36,202 bases of DNA from Colwellia sp. (GTDB lineage Bacteria; Pseudomonadota; Gammaproteobacteria; Enterobacterales; Alteromonadaceae), in the NCBI RefSeq assembly GCF_013215345.1, contig NZ_JABSOV010000036.1, positions 1 through 36,202 on the forward strand, read 5' to 3'. Shown piece after piece: positions 1 through 10,537 of the stretch. The translations under genes were made by a program, and so were the position numbers. How positions within the stretch are numbered: the first letter of the stretch is position 1; the number at the start of each line of letters is the position of its first letter. The notes under the pieces were generated by a model, which was not told where the DNA came from, did no database searches, and saw nothing but the letters and a program-made list of their open reading frames with translations.

Positions 1-2
1 CG

Positions 3-538
3 TTAACAGGCTGTGGCTCAATTGGAACCTACACCGAAAGTCACGCTGATACGCAAGTGGAATTTTATGAATACAGTGCTAATACCGATCATTATCTTAA
101 CCAGCAAGCGAGCTTAAAAGTGGCTCAAACAGGTTTGGTTTCAGGCAGTACCTTATTGTATGCCGCGCAGGGTGATAGTTCAGTGTTTAATACGGGGCAG
201 TTGAGCTCTACGGTAGTTTATCTATTATGGATAAATGAGTCTGAAGTCGATGAAGTTGAGTTTGCCATTAATAAATACCGTCATTGGCAAGCGCAACTTA
301 TGCCTGATAATTACTTAACCATTGAGCCAGTAAATGAGTATGTTTCAGAGTGGATGAATGGGGGGGTACTTTTAAGTTTGGTTTATTCAACTCCAAGCAA
401 GGAAAGCCATTTTTAAGTGTCTGCTATGAATTTACTGAAGCCAGTACTTGTACTTATATGATTGATGAACAAAGCGTTGAACTTTTATCCAATGATTTAC
501 ATAAGTTTAAACAGTATTTATTTGAGCAGGTAAGCTGA
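3..538 (+). pseudogene. lipoprotein gene, 5'-partial, frameshifted
   Basis: The frame open at the left edge begins LTGCGSIGTY. LTGC is a good lipobox, so the window starts inside the signal peptide of a lipoprotein and the true start lies outside. The frame reads through to about 360-366, where seven G residues follow AAT. Beyond the tract this frame soon stops at 416, while the +2 frame continues from GTFKFGLFNS to the TGA at 538 with normal, protein-like composition. One extra G would join the two parts into a single protein of about 178 residues from the lipobox. The break is therefore a one-base loss, a slippage or phase-variation site, or a sequencing error. I do not recognise the family. 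A GTG at 350 could restart a 62-residue tail, but this looks like the end of the same gene. Confidence 0.6.
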
Positions 539-584
539 AGCTACTTTGTCGCTAACGCCTTAGCAGCTTGCTCATAAATCAGAA

Positions 585-1469
585 CTAAAAACTATAAATA
601 AGTACCACAGATGTTTCAGTATTTAAATTCTCTTTATCATCATCAACCTTGGAATTGTAATCGATGACAAAGTTGACCTTAAGTTGTAGTGAATCAATCA
701 ATTTACTGGTAATTGAACTTTCGGCTTTGTAAATGCTGTTTTGTCCTACTTCGATGGCATGTTTAACAGTGAAGGACTGTTTAAATTCAATGTGTTCATT
801 TATTTTTTTTATGTAATTCGCTTGCGCCTGTAAAATTAGCGTGTCCTGCGTTTTACTTGTCAGGCCCGCTGTCTTTTCTTCTGTGGTAACTTGGGTAACA
901 TCCCTTTTAAAACCGGGACCAATATCGGCATCAAAACTTGTAGTTTTATTTTCAAACCAGCGACGTCCCCAGCCAGTCGACATGGAAGCTTGTGAGTCAA
1001 AACCAGAAAAACGGTTTTCTTCATAAAAGACACTACCATAGATGTAGTTTTGGTTAGCTGCATCAAGCGTGTAGTTAGTTTGCGAAGAAATACTCCACTT
1101 TTGATCTGTTGTTTCTAATTCTTTGTGAAGTTCATCGTCGCTGATTTGTGTTTCAGTTTCTGTTTTTTTTACCAGTAAATCAAAAATAAAGAAACTGCGC
1201 CACAGACCCCTTTCAAAACGTAGATCTAAGCCCGTTTTAATATCTGCACTGCGGGTATTACCGGTTAAATAGAGGAAACCAAATTGCGCTGAGGCGGTAA
1301 ATAAAGTGCCAGACGAGGGCTGTTGTGACTCATCTGCTTTTTCAAGACTAAACAGTATGTCGGAGGCATCAGCTGAGCTGGACTCTGTTGATTGCTCTTG
1401 AGCGTGAGACAGTGTCGGTAAGGCACAATAAAGGACGAAAATGGGGAGTAGAATAAAGCGATTAAACAT
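585..1469 (-). CDS. DUF481 outer-membrane protein
   Basis: This 294-residue protein has a signal peptide ending near residue 23 (LSHA|QE). The mature part alternates polar and aromatic residues in the manner of an outer-membrane beta-barrel and ends in a hydrophobic strand with terminal F (VVLIYSF), the usual beta-barrel assembly signal. The sequence around residues 60-90 (FGFLYLTGNTRSADIKTGLD) matches the start of the DUF481 / YdiY family, sometimes called salt-induced outer-membrane proteins. Family members are barrels of unknown substrate; function here is unknown. It is on the same strand as fba, but the fba terminator at 1548-1573 lies between them, so a separate promoter between 1470 and 1548 is likely. 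Confidence 0.8.
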   Translation of the reverse strand: MFNRFILLPIFVLYCALPTLSHAQEQSTESSSADASDILFSLEKADESQQPSSGTLFTASAQFGFLYLTGNTRSADIKTGLDLRFERGLWRSFFIFDLLVKKTETETQISDDELHKELETTDQKWSISSQTNYTLDAANQNYIYGSVFYEENRFSGFDSQASMSTGWGRRWFENKTTSFDADIGPGFKRDVTQVTTEEKTAGLTSKTQDTLILQAQANYIKKINEHIEFKQSFTVKHAIEVGQNSIYKAESSITSKLIDSLQLKVNFVIDYNSKVDDDKENLNTETSVVLIYSF

Positions 1470-1547
1470 CTTGAACTAATTACTTACTAAAAATGGACCG
1501 TTGATATATTAAATGATTATACCTAAGTCGCTTATTATTTTCGAGCA

Positions 1548-1573
1548 TAAAAAAAGAGCCGAAGCCCTTTTTA
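1548..1573 (-). terminator. rho-independent terminator of fba
   Basis: Read on the minus strand, AAAAAGGGC and GCTCTTTTT form a stem around a TTCG tetraloop and run into seven T residues. It lies about 25 bases past the aldolase stop codon. Confidence 0.8.
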
Positions 1574-1597
1574 TGTAACTAGTTGGTATCAGTAAGG

Positions 1598-2662
1598 TTA
1601 CTTAATGATAGCTTTTAACTCGCCACTTTGGTAACGATCGAACATGCCATCAAGACTTATTGGCTTGATTTTACTCGCATTACCGGCAGTGTTAAATGCT
1701 TCATAACGTGCTTTACAAATGTCATACATAGCATTCGTTGATACTTGTAAAAATTTACGAGGATCAAATTCACTAGGGTTTTGTGCTAAAAATCGACGAA
1801 CAGCACCAGTAGAAGCAAGCCGTAAATCAGTATCTATATTGATTTTACGTACACCATGTTTAATGCCTTGTTGAATTTGCGCAACAGGTACACCATAAGT
1901 CTCAGGTATTTTTCCGCCAAATTCGTTAATAACAGCCAACCATTCTTGTGGAACTGATGAAGAGCCGTGCATTACTAAGTGAGTATGTGGTATACGTTGG
2001 TGAATTGCTTTAATGCGGTCAATCGCTAAAATATCGTCTGTAGGTGGACGAGTAAATTTATAAGCACCATGAGAAGTACCACAAGCAATTGCCAGCGCAT
2101 CTACTTGAGTTTTGTTGACAAAATCAGCAGCTTCTTCAGGGTCAGTTAACATTTGTTCTTTTGTTAAAATACCTTCTGCGCCAACGCCGTCTTCTTCACC
2201 AGCCATGCCAGTTTCAAGAGAGCCTAAGCAACCTAATTCACCTTCAACAGAAACACCACAAGCGTGTGCCATTTCAACAGTGCGACGAGTTACTTCAACA
2301 TTGTACTCATAACTACTTGGTGTTTTACCGTCATCCATTAATGAGCCATCCATCATTACTGATGAAAAACCTAGTTGGATAGAGCGTTGACAAATAGTAG
2401 GAGAAGTACCGTGATCTTGGTGCATAACTACTGGGATATTTGGAAACTCTTCAATAGCCGCTAGAATTAAGTGGCGTAAAAAAGGTGCGCCAGCATATTT
2501 TCTTGCACCAGCAGATGCTTGCATGATAACAGGGCTATCAGTATCACTAGCGGCAAGCATAATTGCGCGTACTTGCTCTAAATTATTGACGTTAAATGCT
2601 GGAATACCGTATTCAAATTCTGCCGCATGATCGAGCATTTGGCGCATTGAAATTAAAGCCAT
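1598..2662 (-). CDS. fba: class II fructose-bisphosphate aldolase
   Basis: This cytosolic zinc enzyme cleaves or forms fructose-1,6-bisphosphate from dihydroxyacetone phosphate and glyceraldehyde-3-phosphate in glycolysis and gluconeogenesis. The protein is 354 residues, the usual length of the subtype also found in Calvin-cycle operons. Visible motifs are HQDHG at residues 81-85 (catalytic Asp83, zinc ligand His84), EGELGCLG, the glycine-rich [10 protein letters not shown] and MHGSSSV segments carrying further zinc and phosphate ligands, and KINIDTDLR. The ATG is preceded by GGAG with good spacing. It lies downstream of pgk on the same strand, but a strong terminator at 3031-3066 and a gap of nearly 500 bases suggest its own promoter. 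Confidence 0.95.
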   Translation of the reverse strand: MALISMRQMLDHAAEFEYGIPAFNVNNLEQVRAIMLAASDTDSPVIMQASAGARKYAGAPFLRHLILAAIEEFPNIPVVMHQDHGTSPTICQRSIQLGFSSVMMDGSLMDDGKTPSSYEYNVEVTRRTVEMAHACGVSVEGELGCLGSLETGMAGEEDGVGAEGILTKEQMLTDPEEAADFVNKTQVDALAIACGTSHGAYKFTRPPTDDILAIDRIKAIHQRIPHTHLVMHGSSSVPQEWLAVINEFGGKIPETYGVPVAQIQQGIKHGVRKINIDTDLRLASTGAVRRFLAQNPSEFDPRKFLQVSTNAMYDICKARYEAFNTAGNASKIKPISLDGMFDRYQSGELKAIIK

Positions 2663-3030
2663 TTACTTACTCCTAGATAAGTTTTGTTGCTAAGGTTGAA
2701 AGTTTTTATTTTGATAACAGAATTATAGCAAATAGACCGCTTATCTTACAGAATAAATTTGTTTAAGTTGTCTTTTTAGCGGTAATGGTTATTAAAATTG
2801 TATTTTGTTCGAATATTACAAGATTTATTTGTAATTAAGGCTGTTTTAGTACGGTTTTAAAGTTTCTAATGGTAAGTTTACTACACTATTATAGCAAAAA
2901 GTTTCGTTATTGTTTCAGTTTATTCTGATTTGATTTCGTTTTGAGGGTCGTTTGCTCAAATAACTTTCGTTTATCTTGTTATTTTCGTTGGTTTTACTTT
3001 TTTTATTGGGCTAGATCGTACATTAAACAT
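2663..3030. other. intergenic region upstream of fba
   Basis: This AT-rich stretch has no credible ORF on either strand. It lies between the pgk terminator and the fba ribosome binding site and must hold the fba promoter. I could not single out a convincing -35/-10 pair or a Cra-type operator. Confidence 0.5.
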
Positions 3031-3066
3031 AAAAAAACGAGCAACTTAAATAAGGTGCTCGTTTTT
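3031..3066 (-). terminator. terminator downstream of pgk
   Basis: ACGAGCA and TGCTCGT form the core of a stem flanked by seven A residues on one side and five T residues on the other, so it can end transcription in either direction. It is 80 bases past the pgk stop and separates pgk from fba. Confidence 0.75.
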
Positions 3067-3145
3067 ATTTTTACCGCTTACTAATAGTTAACCATGATTG
3101 AGTAACTTTAGTAAGGAGCTATGTGTAACTTACTTTTAGAAGTAA

Positions 3146-4324
3146 CTATGCTTTAGCGCGTTGCTCTAGTATTTCTACAGCGGGTAATTTTTTACCTTCT
3201 AGGAACTCTAAGAAAGCACCACCACCGGTAGAGATATAAGAAATTTTATCAGCAATACCATATTTATCAACAGCAGCTAAGGTATCACCACCACCTGCAA
3301 TTGAGAAAGCTGAGCTATCGGCAATTGCTTGGGCAATCACTTTAGTGCCTTCACCGAACTTATCAAATTCAAATACGCCAACAGGTCCGTTCCAAACTAT
3401 AGTACCGGCGTTAGCAATAATTTCAGTTAATGTTTTTGCTGTCTCAGGACCTATATCAAAAATCATTTCATCAGCTGTGACTTCATTAACTGGTTTTAAT
3501 GTCGCTGATGCCGTTGGAGAAAATTCAGTGGCAACAACTACATCAGTAGGCACAGGAATACTACCATTATTGGCTTGCGCTTCTTTAGTTAAACGTGTTG
3601 CTTCTGCAACCAAATCGGCTTCATATAATGACTTGCCGACATTATGGCCTTCAGCGGCAATAAAAGTATTGGCGATGCCACCACCGACGATAAGCTGATC
3701 AACAATGCCAGCTAAAGAGTCAAGTACAGTCAATTTAGTGGATACTTTAGAACCACCAACAATAGCAACAAATGGACGAGCTGGATTGTCTAAAGCTTTA
3801 CCTAAAGCCTCTAATTCACCTGTAAGTAATGGGCCAGCACAAGCTGTATCAGCAAACTTTGCTACGCCGTGAGTACTTGCATGGGCGCGATGAGCAGTGC
3901 CAAAAGCATCCATAACAAATACATCACATAATGCCGCTAATTTCTTAGCTAGGGCATCATCATTTTTCTTTTCGCCAACATTAAAGCGGATGTTTTCAAA
4001 TACCACTAACTCACCAACAGAAACTTCAACACCGTCTAGGTAGTCAGTGACTAAACGTACTGGGTAATTTAACGCGGCACTTAAATAATCAGTAACAGGC
4101 TTTAATGAGAATTTCTCTTCAGGCTCACCTTCAGTAGGACGACCTAAATGTGACATTACCATCACTTTTGCACCTGACTCTAAAGCAAGCTTTAACGTAG
4201 GTAGTGCCGCACGTAAACGGGCATCTGAAGTGATTTTACCATCGGTTACCGGTACATTTAAGTCTTCACGAATTAACACGCGCTGATTAGCTAATGTTAG
4301 ATCAGCCATTTTGATAATAGACAT
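3146..4324 (-). CDS. pgk: phosphoglycerate kinase
   Basis: It transfers phosphate between 1,3-bisphosphoglycerate and ADP in glycolysis and runs in reverse in gluconeogenesis. It is a monomeric two-lobed cytosolic enzyme. The 392-residue length fits bacterial Pgk. Signature segments are present in order: REDLNVPV near the N-terminus, SHLGRP (substrate-binding Arg), [20 protein letters not shown] in the nucleotide lobe, WNGPVGVFE, and [13 protein letters not shown] near the C-terminus. The ATG is preceded by GGAG. It follows epd on the same strand after 132 bases that contain a possible weak terminator, so co-transcription with epd by read-through is plausible. Confidence 0.97.
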   Translation of the reverse strand: MSIIKMADLTLANQRVLIREDLNVPVTDGKITSDARLRAALPTLKLALESGAKVMVMSHLGRPTEGEPEEKFSLKPVTDYLSAALNYPVRLVTDYLDGVEVSVGELVVFENIRFNVGEKKNDDALAKKLAALCDVFVMDAFGTAHRAHASTHGVAKFADTACAGPLLTGELEALGKALDNPARPFVAIVGGSKVSTKLTVLDSLAGIVDQLIVGGGIANTFIAAEGHNVGKSLYEADLVAEATRLTKEAQANNGSIPVPTDVVVATEFSPTASATLKPVNEVTADEMIFDIGPETAKTLTEIIANAGTIVWNGPVGVFEFDKFGEGTKVIAQAIADSSAFSIAGGGDTLAAVDKYGIADKISYISTGGGAFLEFLEGKKLPAVEILEQRAKA

Positions 4325-4410
4325 TGTGTCTCCTATTTTTACTGTCTGTAAATGATATTCAATATCTTGAAAAATATTGTCTTATTAATATTGTTTTACT
4401 AATGATTTTT

Positions 4411-4445
4411 ATAAAAAAGTCACCTTTTATTTCAGGCGATTTTCT
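4411..4445 (-). terminator. possible weak terminator of epd
   Basis: On the minus strand TCGCCT and AGGTGA pair with one G-T wobble around an A-rich loop, followed by six T residues. The stem is short, so read-through into pgk would be expected. Confidence 0.45.
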
Positions 4446-4456
4446 TTAATAATTTG

Positions 4457-5476
4457 TTAATTTCGCGCTTGGTACATTGCCATAGCAGTATCTAACATAC
4501 GATTAGCAAAGCCCCATTCGTTGTCACACCAAATAAGCATTTTAACTAAGCGTTTGTGGCTAACACGGGTTTGATTACCATCAACGATGCAAGAGTGTGG
4601 GTCATGGTTAAAATCGACCGACACCAAAGGCTCTTCGGTATAAGCTAGAATGCCTGATAAATCTTGCTCCTTGCTAGCGGATATTATTGCTTGGTTGATG
4701 TCGTCAATGCTCACATCATTATTTACCGTAATACTTAAGTCCATGGCGGTAACATTGAGTGTTGGTACCCGTACGGCAATGGCCTCAAAGCGACCTTTAA
4801 ATTTTGGCAATATTCGCTCAATACCCGCAGCCAGTTTAGTATCTACCGGTATGATTGATTGACTAGCCGCACGAGAGCGACGTAAGTCTTTATGGTAAGC
4901 ATCAATAACTTGTTGATCATGCATTGATGAATGAATAGTAGTAATGGTACCACTTTCTACGCCAAAGGCTTCATCAATGACCTTAATCACTGGCACTATG
5001 CAGTTAGTAGTACAAGAGCCATTTGAGACAATACGATCATCTGAACTTAAGGTTTTATGATTAATACCATAGATAATGGTGGCGTCAATGTCTTGGCTAC
5101 CAGGATGCGAGAATAAAACTTTTTTAGCGCCGCGGTTAATATGATTTAAACCGTCGGCTTGACTGCCATACTTGCCGGTACAATCAAGGACAATATCAAT
5201 ATCTTGTTGCTGCCAAGGTAGGCTATTTAAGCTACTGATATGGGTTAAGGTGACTTCATCGCCATCAATAACCAGTTGATTATCGTTTTGGCTAACCTCG
5301 AAAGGAAATCGACCATGGGTACTATCGTATTTTAATAGGTGAGCTATGCCGGAAGAAGGAGCTAATTCATTAATCGAAACAAGGGTGAATTGGTCTGTTT
5401 TGCCATTTTCATATAGCGCTCTTACTACACTGCGACCGATACGGCCAAAGCCATTAATGGCAATTCTTATTGTCAT
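4457..5476 (-). CDS. epd: D-erythrose-4-phosphate dehydrogenase
   Basis: This GAPDH-family enzyme oxidises erythrose-4-phosphate to 4-phosphoerythronate, the entry to DXP-dependent pyridoxal phosphate synthesis. Residues 4-14 carry the NAD-binding [11 protein letters not shown], and SCTTNC holds the catalytic cysteine. The residue before the SC is Gly (NGSCTTNC), where E. coli Epd and GAPDH have Ala. Assignment to Epd rather than GapA rests on [20 protein letters not shown], on [20 protein letters not shown], and on the length of 339; glycolytic GAPDH has a different segment at the first of these. The place directly upstream of pgk and downstream of tkt matches the E. coli epd-pgk-fbaA region. 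GAPDH side activity cannot be excluded from sequence alone. Confidence 0.9.
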   Translation of the reverse strand: MTIRIAINGFGRIGRSVVRALYENGKTDQFTLVSINELAPSSGIAHLLKYDSTHGRFPFEVSQNDNQLVIDGDEVTLTHISSLNSLPWQQQDIDIVLDCTGKYGSQADGLNHINRGAKKVLFSHPGSQDIDATIIYGINHKTLSSDDRIVSNGSCTTNCIVPVIKVIDEAFGVESGTITTIHSSMHDQQVIDAYHKDLRRSRAASQSIIPVDTKLAAGIERILPKFKGRFEAIAVRVPTLNVTAMDLSITVNNDVSIDDINQAIISASKEQDLSGILAYTEEPLVSVDFNHDPHSCIVDGNQTRVSHKRLVKMLIWCDNEWGFANRMLDTAMAMYQARN

Positions 5477-5598
5477 AATTCTACTACATTTTTACTGATG
5501 ATTTTATACGATAACCTAAACGGTAACTTAGTGGTAATGAAACGCTAGTTTATGTGGTAACTGTTTAGAGGTAATAAATATAAGTACTGGCATAAGTA

Positions 5599-5630
5599 CA
5601 GCCATAAGTATTATTGAATACTTATGGCTG
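5599..5630 (-). repeat. perfect hairpin downstream of transketolase
   Basis: CAGCCATAAGTATT and its exact complement form a 14-bp stem around a 4-base loop, 22 bases past the transketolase stop. There is no T run on the minus strand, so it is not a standard rho-independent terminator. It may stabilise the tkt mRNA 3' end or attenuate transcription into epd. Confidence 0.7.
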
Positions 5631-5652
5631 CTTATTTACTTACATTAGCTAG

Positions 5653-7641
5653 TTATAGCTTGTTTACAGTGTTCACAACATTGTCTACTGTGAAGCCAAA
5701 GTGCTCAAGTAATACATTACCCGGAGCCGACTCACCAAATGTAGTCATACCAACAACCGCACCACTAAGACCTACGTATTTAGCCCAAAAATCAACATGT
5801 GCCGCTTCAATAGCAACACGTTTGGTTACGCTCATAGGTAAAATAGCTTCTTTATACTCGCTGCTTTGCTTATCAAAAACATTCGTTGACGGCATAGAAA
5901 CAACACGTACTTTTTTACCTTGCTCAGTTAATGCTGTTGCCGCGTTAACCGCTAAAGCAACTTCAGAGCCTGTTGCCATTAAAATAACATCAGGTGTGCC
6001 AGCACAATCAACAAGTACATAAGCACCTTTTTCAATAGCACTTACTTGCTCTTGGGTACGAGTCATTGCGGGTAAACCTTGGCGTGAAAAGATTAAAGCG
6101 GTTGGCGCTTTTTGACTTTGCACAGCAGCTTTCCAAGCAACAGCCGACTCAGTCGCGTCACATGGGCGCCACGTCGTTAAGTTTGGCGTGGTTCTTAAGT
6201 TGGTTAATTGCTCAATAGGTTGATGCGTTGGACCATCTTCACCTTGACCGATAGAGTCATGGGTATAAACAAAGATATTTTGAATGCCCATCAATGCCGA
6301 CATGCGTATAGCATTACGTGCATATTCCATAAACATCATGAAAGTTGCGCCGTAGTTTACAAAACCGCCGTGCAATGAAATACCATTCATAATACTACTC
6401 ATGCCAAACTCACGCACGCCGTAGAAGATGTAGTTACCCGCTGGATCTTTTTCAATACCTTTAGAGCCAGACCATAAGGTTAGGTTAGAGCCGGCTAAAT
6501 CAGCTGAACCACCTAACATTTCAGGTAATACACTACCAAAAGCTTCGATAGCATTTTGTGATGCTTTACGCGTAGCAATGTTCTCACTACTTTCGTGACA
6601 CTGTTGAATAAAAGCGTTAGCTTTTTCTTCAAATTCTGCCGGTAATTCACCTTTAATCACACGACGTTCATATTCACTAGCAAGTTCAGGGTGCGCTACT
6701 TTATAAGCGGCAAACTTTTCATCCCAGCTAACTTGGCTTGCTTGGCCTTTTTCTTTTCTATTCCATTGTGCGTATACGTCACTTGGAATATCAAAAGGTT
6801 CATGTGACCAATTTAAGAATTCACGTGTTGCGGCAATTTCTTCATCACCTAATGGTGCACCGTGACAATTATGAGTACCTGATTTATTTGGTGAGCCAAA
6901 ACCAATGATAGTTTTACAACAAATCATGCTTGGCTTGTCAGTCACTAATTTAGCGGCTTCAATAGCGTGAGTGATTGCTTGTGGGTCATGACCATCAATA
7001 GAAATAACATGCCAGCCGTACGCTTCGAAACGGGCAGGAGTATTGTCGGTAAACCAACCTTCAACTTCACCATCGATAGAAATACCGTTGTCATCCCAAA
7101 AAGCGATTAACTTACCTAAACCTAAAGTGCCGGCAAGCGAACAAGACTCATGAGAGAGACCTTCCATTAAACAACCATCGCCCAAGAAGCAATAAGTGAA
7201 ATGGTCAACAATATCGTGGTCTTCACGGTTAAATTGTGCCGCTAAAGTTTTTTCAGCAATCGCCATACCAACAGCATTGGCAATACCAGCGCCTAATGGA
7301 CCTGTAGTTGTCTCAACACCAGGGGTGTAACCGTACTCTGGGTGACCTGGGGTTTTTGAGTGCAATTGACGGAAGTTTTTTAAATCTTCAATAGATAAAT
7401 CGTAACCCGATAAATGTAATAAAGAATAAATAAGCATTGAGCCATGGCCGTTTGATAAAATAAAACGATCGCGGTCGGCCCAGTTAGGGTCGGTTGGATT
7501 ATGCTTTAAAAAGTCACGCCATAATACTTCGGCAATATCTGCCATACCCATAGGGGCACCAGGGTGTCCTGATTTTGCTTTTTGTACGGCATCCATACTT
7601 AATACACGGATAGCATTTGCTAGCTCTTGACGCGATGACAT
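5653..7641 (-). CDS. tkt: transketolase
   Basis: This thiamine-diphosphate enzyme transfers two-carbon ketol units in the non-oxidative pentose phosphate pathway and makes the erythrose-4-phosphate that Epd uses. I take the ATG at 7641 ([14 protein letters not shown], 662 residues) because GGAG precedes it at proper spacing and homologues start here; the open frame extends 20 codons further upstream without support. Visible motifs are [17 protein letters not shown], the sugar-binding [18 protein letters not shown], the ThDP motif beginning GDGCLMEG, and [17 protein letters not shown] in the pyrimidine domain. It lies upstream of epd on the same strand and diverges from the sensor gene at 7854, sharing a 212-base intergenic region. 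Confidence 0.96.
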   Translation of the reverse strand: MSSRQELANAIRVLSMDAVQKAKSGHPGAPMGMADIAEVLWRDFLKHNPTDPNWADRDRFILSNGHGSMLIYSLLHLSGYDLSIEDLKNFRQLHSKTPGHPEYGYTPGVETTTGPLGAGIANAVGMAIAEKTLAAQFNREDHDIVDHFTYCFLGDGCLMEGLSHESCSLAGTLGLGKLIAFWDDNGISIDGEVEGWFTDNTPARFEAYGWHVISIDGHDPQAITHAIEAAKLVTDKPSMICCKTIIGFGSPNKSGTHNCHGAPLGDEEIAATREFLNWSHEPFDIPSDVYAQWNRKEKGQASQVSWDEKFAAYKVAHPELASEYERRVIKGELPAEFEEKANAFIQQCHESSENIATRKASQNAIEAFGSVLPEMLGGSADLAGSNLTLWSGSKGIEKDPAGNYIFYGVREFGMSSIMNGISLHGGFVNYGATFMMFMEYARNAIRMSALMGIQNIFVYTHDSIGQGEDGPTHQPIEQLTNLRTTPNLTTWRPCDATESAVAWKAAVQSQKAPTALIFSRQGLPAMTRTQEQVSAIEKGAYVLVDCAGTPDVILMATGSEVALAVNAATALTEQGKKVRVVSMPSTNVFDKQSSEYKEAILPMSVTKRVAIEAAHVDFWAKYVGLSGAVVGMTTFGESAPGNVLLEHFGFTVDNVVNTVNKL

Positions 7642-7853
7642 AATAGCTCCAGATCTTATAGTCTTGAAAGAATAAAAATTGCGCGTATTTTCGCTCACCA
7701 AAGCACGTAGCGCAAATTATATTATGCTATTTTTTATATTATTTTGTATCCCAGTTAATTATTCAGATAATATAGTGCTAGTATCGGTTGAAACCTATAT
7801 CAATATTTACAAAAAATTAACGGATTAACTCTGCCACTCTTGAATAATATCCT

Positions 7854-10202
7854 ATGATGCAATTTCACTTACCGCGTTTCTTTATTTCTGCCATCTTATA
7901 CCTTGCTACTTGTTTTGGTGCGGTATGGCTTATCAATCCGCAATCGCTGGTAAACTTTGTCGGCCCCTCTGCGGCACTTGTTAGTGGTTTACTGCTTATT
8001 TGGGGCATCACGCCACTTATTGCGGTATTACTGGTCACGCCAATATTGGCATTTGGCCTGAATTATTATCTTCATTTTGATGCCAATATCGCGGTGATGA
8101 GCATAGCCTTGCTCGCTATTATTTTGCAGGGATTCTGGACCAAACAGCTGGTTTTTCGCTTTGTTCATTATAAAAAGTGGTTAATATCTAGAAAGCACTT
8201 ATTCTTCTTTTTACTGCGTATTGGCCCCATTGCCAGCTTAGTCTCAGCCAGCGCAGTGTTAGTTATTTCAATGCTTGATAACCAAGTGATGCAAGGTACT
8301 TTTTTCTATACCTTTATTAATACTTGGTCGGCAAGCATGCTGGTGGCGGTATTTTTTATTCCCTTATTGTTACTGGCAAAAAACGCCGAACAGCTCAAAT
8401 TAACTAAACGACTTTTTGTTAGCTTTACTTCAGTCTTAGGCTGTTTGGCTATTTTATTATTGTTGAAAACCTCTCAGTATGAACAACAAAGCTATAGAGA
8501 AGCATTGTTCAAACAATCAAAAGTAGATATAGAGCGTTTAATACTTGCTGAAGTGACTGGCGTAGTTAACCAAATTAATAGCCTTTCGGCCTTCTTCAAA
8601 GCCAGCGACTACGTATCATTATCTGAATTTAACTTGTTTAGTGAAAGTATTTTTAACCAAAATTCGAGTGTCAGGGCGTTAGAGTGGGCACCGATTGTAG
8701 CTTTGAACCAGCGAGAAAAATTTGAACAGAAAAGTTCAGTTATGCTGCAGCAAGACTTTCAAATTAGAGAGCGTCTCGCCAATGGAAAAGTGGCTTTAGC
8801 TCAACCTCGTAGCCAATATGCTCCTTTGTATTATATATACCCACAACAGGGTAATCAGGCTGCTTTAGGTTTAGATGTTTATAGTAACCCCCTGCATGTA
8901 CTGTCTATGCAAAAAGTTATTGATAGTGAACAGGTCATTGCCAGCGCCCCCATTTCCTTAGTGCAAGATGAACAGGCCAGGCCAGGCATGCTATTTAGTA
9001 ATGCTATTTTTTCACTATCAGAAGATAACAAAGCGGCAAAGCTTACTGGGCAAAATAAGCTATCGATAATCAAAGCAGATAAGTTATTAGGTTTTGTCGT
9101 GGCCGTGGTGCAATTCGATGATTTTTTTCACCAGTTAGCAAGGAAAAGAGAGCAAGAGGTTAGCTTTTTTATTCAAGACGTCTCAAGTCACCAAACCTTT
9201 ACTTTATTCGGACAGACGTTGCCTACGGCCAATAGGTATACTGAAATCATTAATATGGAGGTGTTTTCTCGACATTGGCAAATTAATATCGCAGAAAAGC
9301 AACCTTGGTTTAGTCAAGCTAAGAGCTGGCAAGCATGGGCTGTGCTTATTGCGGGTACGTTTGGTGCTTTATTATTTCAAATGCTGGTATTGATGATGGC
9401 TGCCTATTCAAGTGAGCTCGGTCAGCAAGTTGATATTAAAACCCGAGCGCTTATTTTAGCGAAAGAAAGCTCAGATAAAAAAAGTTTAGCTAAAAGTAAT
9501 TTTTTACAGACCTTAAATCAAGAGTTACGTTTGCCATTACTCGCCATGAAAGCATGTGTTGAGCAATTAAAGAAAAAAGGTATCAATAACAAGCAGGTTA
9601 CAGGTATAAGCCATGCGGGTAGTAATGTTGCTTTATTGTTAGATACCATGATGGACTTATCTGATATCGAATCAGGTAAGATCATTGCCAAAGCAGACTG
9701 TTTTGATTTTTATGGTTTTTTACAGCGCACTGAATCGGTATTTAAAGCCAGTAATGCTTACGAAGGTAAATCAATTTTTTTCCTGATTGATGACAGTGTG
9801 CCTCATTATATCAACAGTGATGAACTCTATATTCAAAAATTATTACATGCCATAGTTGATAGTGCCCATAAGCTACTGAAATCAGATGATTTACGTTTAT
9901 CTATTAAGTTGCATAAACACAAGCTTGCAGACGCTAGTTTGTTTTTTACCATAACGTCTCAAAATGCGGCAATGGTCAATGTGAGCGAGCAAGTATTTGC
10001 TCAGCAAAATCATGATGAATTATCCGCTAACAGTACGACAATGGCCATGGCGGTTAAATATAGTCACTTGTTAGGAGGAGATACTACTTTAGCCGCGCTA
10101 AGCTCTGGTGCTGGCGTATTAAGCGCTTCAATTAGAGTGATTATTTCGTCAATAGAACAACAAGAAGCTCAGCAAGGTTTAACATTTGATATCATTGATT
10201 AA
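7854..10202 (+). CDS. MASE1/CHASE sensor with degenerate histidine-kinase module
   Basis: The 782-residue protein has an N-terminal block of five or six membrane helices (about 10-175) resembling MASE1, another helix near 188-205, a periplasmic CHASE-like domain (about 210-430, with RALEWAPIVALNQREKFE), a helix at 493-516, then a cytoplasmic region shaped like HisKA plus HATPase_c. The kinase motifs are eroded. The H-box equivalent reads NQELRLPL, so Gln556 sits where the phosphoacceptor His belongs. The N-box equivalent is AIVDSAHK with both Asn lost (A666, S670). The DxGxG loop is SQNAA, and the G2 equivalent TTMAMAV has no glycines. The reading frame is intact and long, so this looks like a maintained pseudokinase rather than a decaying gene. 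No response regulator is adjacent. Ligand and partner are unknown. Confidence 0.75.
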   Translation: MMQFHLPRFFISAILYLATCFGAVWLINPQSLVNFVGPSAALVSGLLLIWGITPLIAVLLVTPILAFGLNYYLHFDANIAVMSIALLAIILQGFWTKQLVFRFVHYKKWLISRKHLFFFLLRIGPIASLVSASAVLVISMLDNQVMQGTFFYTFINTWSASMLVAVFFIPLLLLAKNAEQLKLTKRLFVSFTSVLGCLAILLLLKTSQYEQQSYREALFKQSKVDIERLILAEVTGVVNQINSLSAFFKASDYVSLSEFNLFSESIFNQNSSVRALEWAPIVALNQREKFEQKSSVMLQQDFQIRERLANGKVALAQPRSQYAPLYYIYPQQGNQAALGLDVYSNPLHVLSMQKVIDSEQVIASAPISLVQDEQARPGMLFSNAIFSLSEDNKAAKLTGQNKLSIIKADKLLGFVVAVVQFDDFFHQLARKREQEVSFFIQDVSSHQTFTLFGQTLPTANRYTEIINMEVFSRHWQINIAEKQPWFSQAKSWQAWAVLIAGTFGALLFQMLVLMMAAYSSELGQQVDIKTRALILAKESSDKKSLAKSNFLQTLNQELRLPLLAMKACVEQLKKKGINNKQVTGISHAGSNVALLLDTMMDLSDIESGKIIAKADCFDFYGFLQRTESVFKASNAYEGKSIFFLIDDSVPHYINSDELYIQKLLHAIVDSAHKLLKSDDLRLSIKLHKHKLADASLFFTITSQNAAMVNVSEQVFAQQNHDELSANSTTMAMAVKYSHLLGGDTTLAALSSGAGVLSASIRVIISSIEQQEAQQGLTFDIID

Positions 10203-10363
10203 TTTGTTTCTTATTTAATTGATAATTGAGAGAATTATTTAATTAATTCTTTAGCTAAAGAAAATACTTGTAAATAAAAAAGTAATGGTTTAGTGTCGTT
10301 GCACCTGCTCATAAATAGTACAAATTAATAATAAATCAAGCAGGCAGTTATATAGGTAAAACA

Positions 10364-10501
10364 ATGAATAATTCATCCTCGCGAGGGTTTAAGTTAACAA
10401 CTGTGATATTTGCTGTATTAATCATGGCTGTTAGTGCAATGCTGAGTGGTAACTCAGTCGCTGATGACATGGATGTAGAAATAACGCAATCTGATGAGTA
10501 G
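10364..10501 (+). CDS. 45-residue membrane or exported peptide
   Basis: A 45-codon frame starts MNNSSSRGFKLTT, has one hydrophobic stretch (VIFAVLIMAVSAML, residues 14-27) and ends in an acidic tail (DDMDVEITQSDE). The shape is that of a single-pass protein or a short signal peptide with an acidic mature part. The upstream AGGT is a weak ribosome binding site. A convincing terminator 37 bases past its stop supports a transcript here. I do not recognise it. Confidence 0.45.
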   Translation: MNNSSSRGFKLTTVIFAVLIMAVSAMLSGNSVADDMDVEITQSDE

Positions 10502-10537
10502 CTAAATCGCTAGTCATTTAATTGCCAAGGAAAATTG

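Noticed and set aside
3345..3698. 117-codon ORF on the plus strand
   Set aside because: It is antisense inside pgk and reflects the codon use of that gene.
5624..6022. 132-codon ORF on the plus strand
   Set aside because: It is antisense to the 3' end of transketolase.
7642..7701. 20-codon N-terminal extension of transketolase
   Set aside because: No ribosome binding site upstream, whereas the ATG at 7641 has GGAG and matches homologues.
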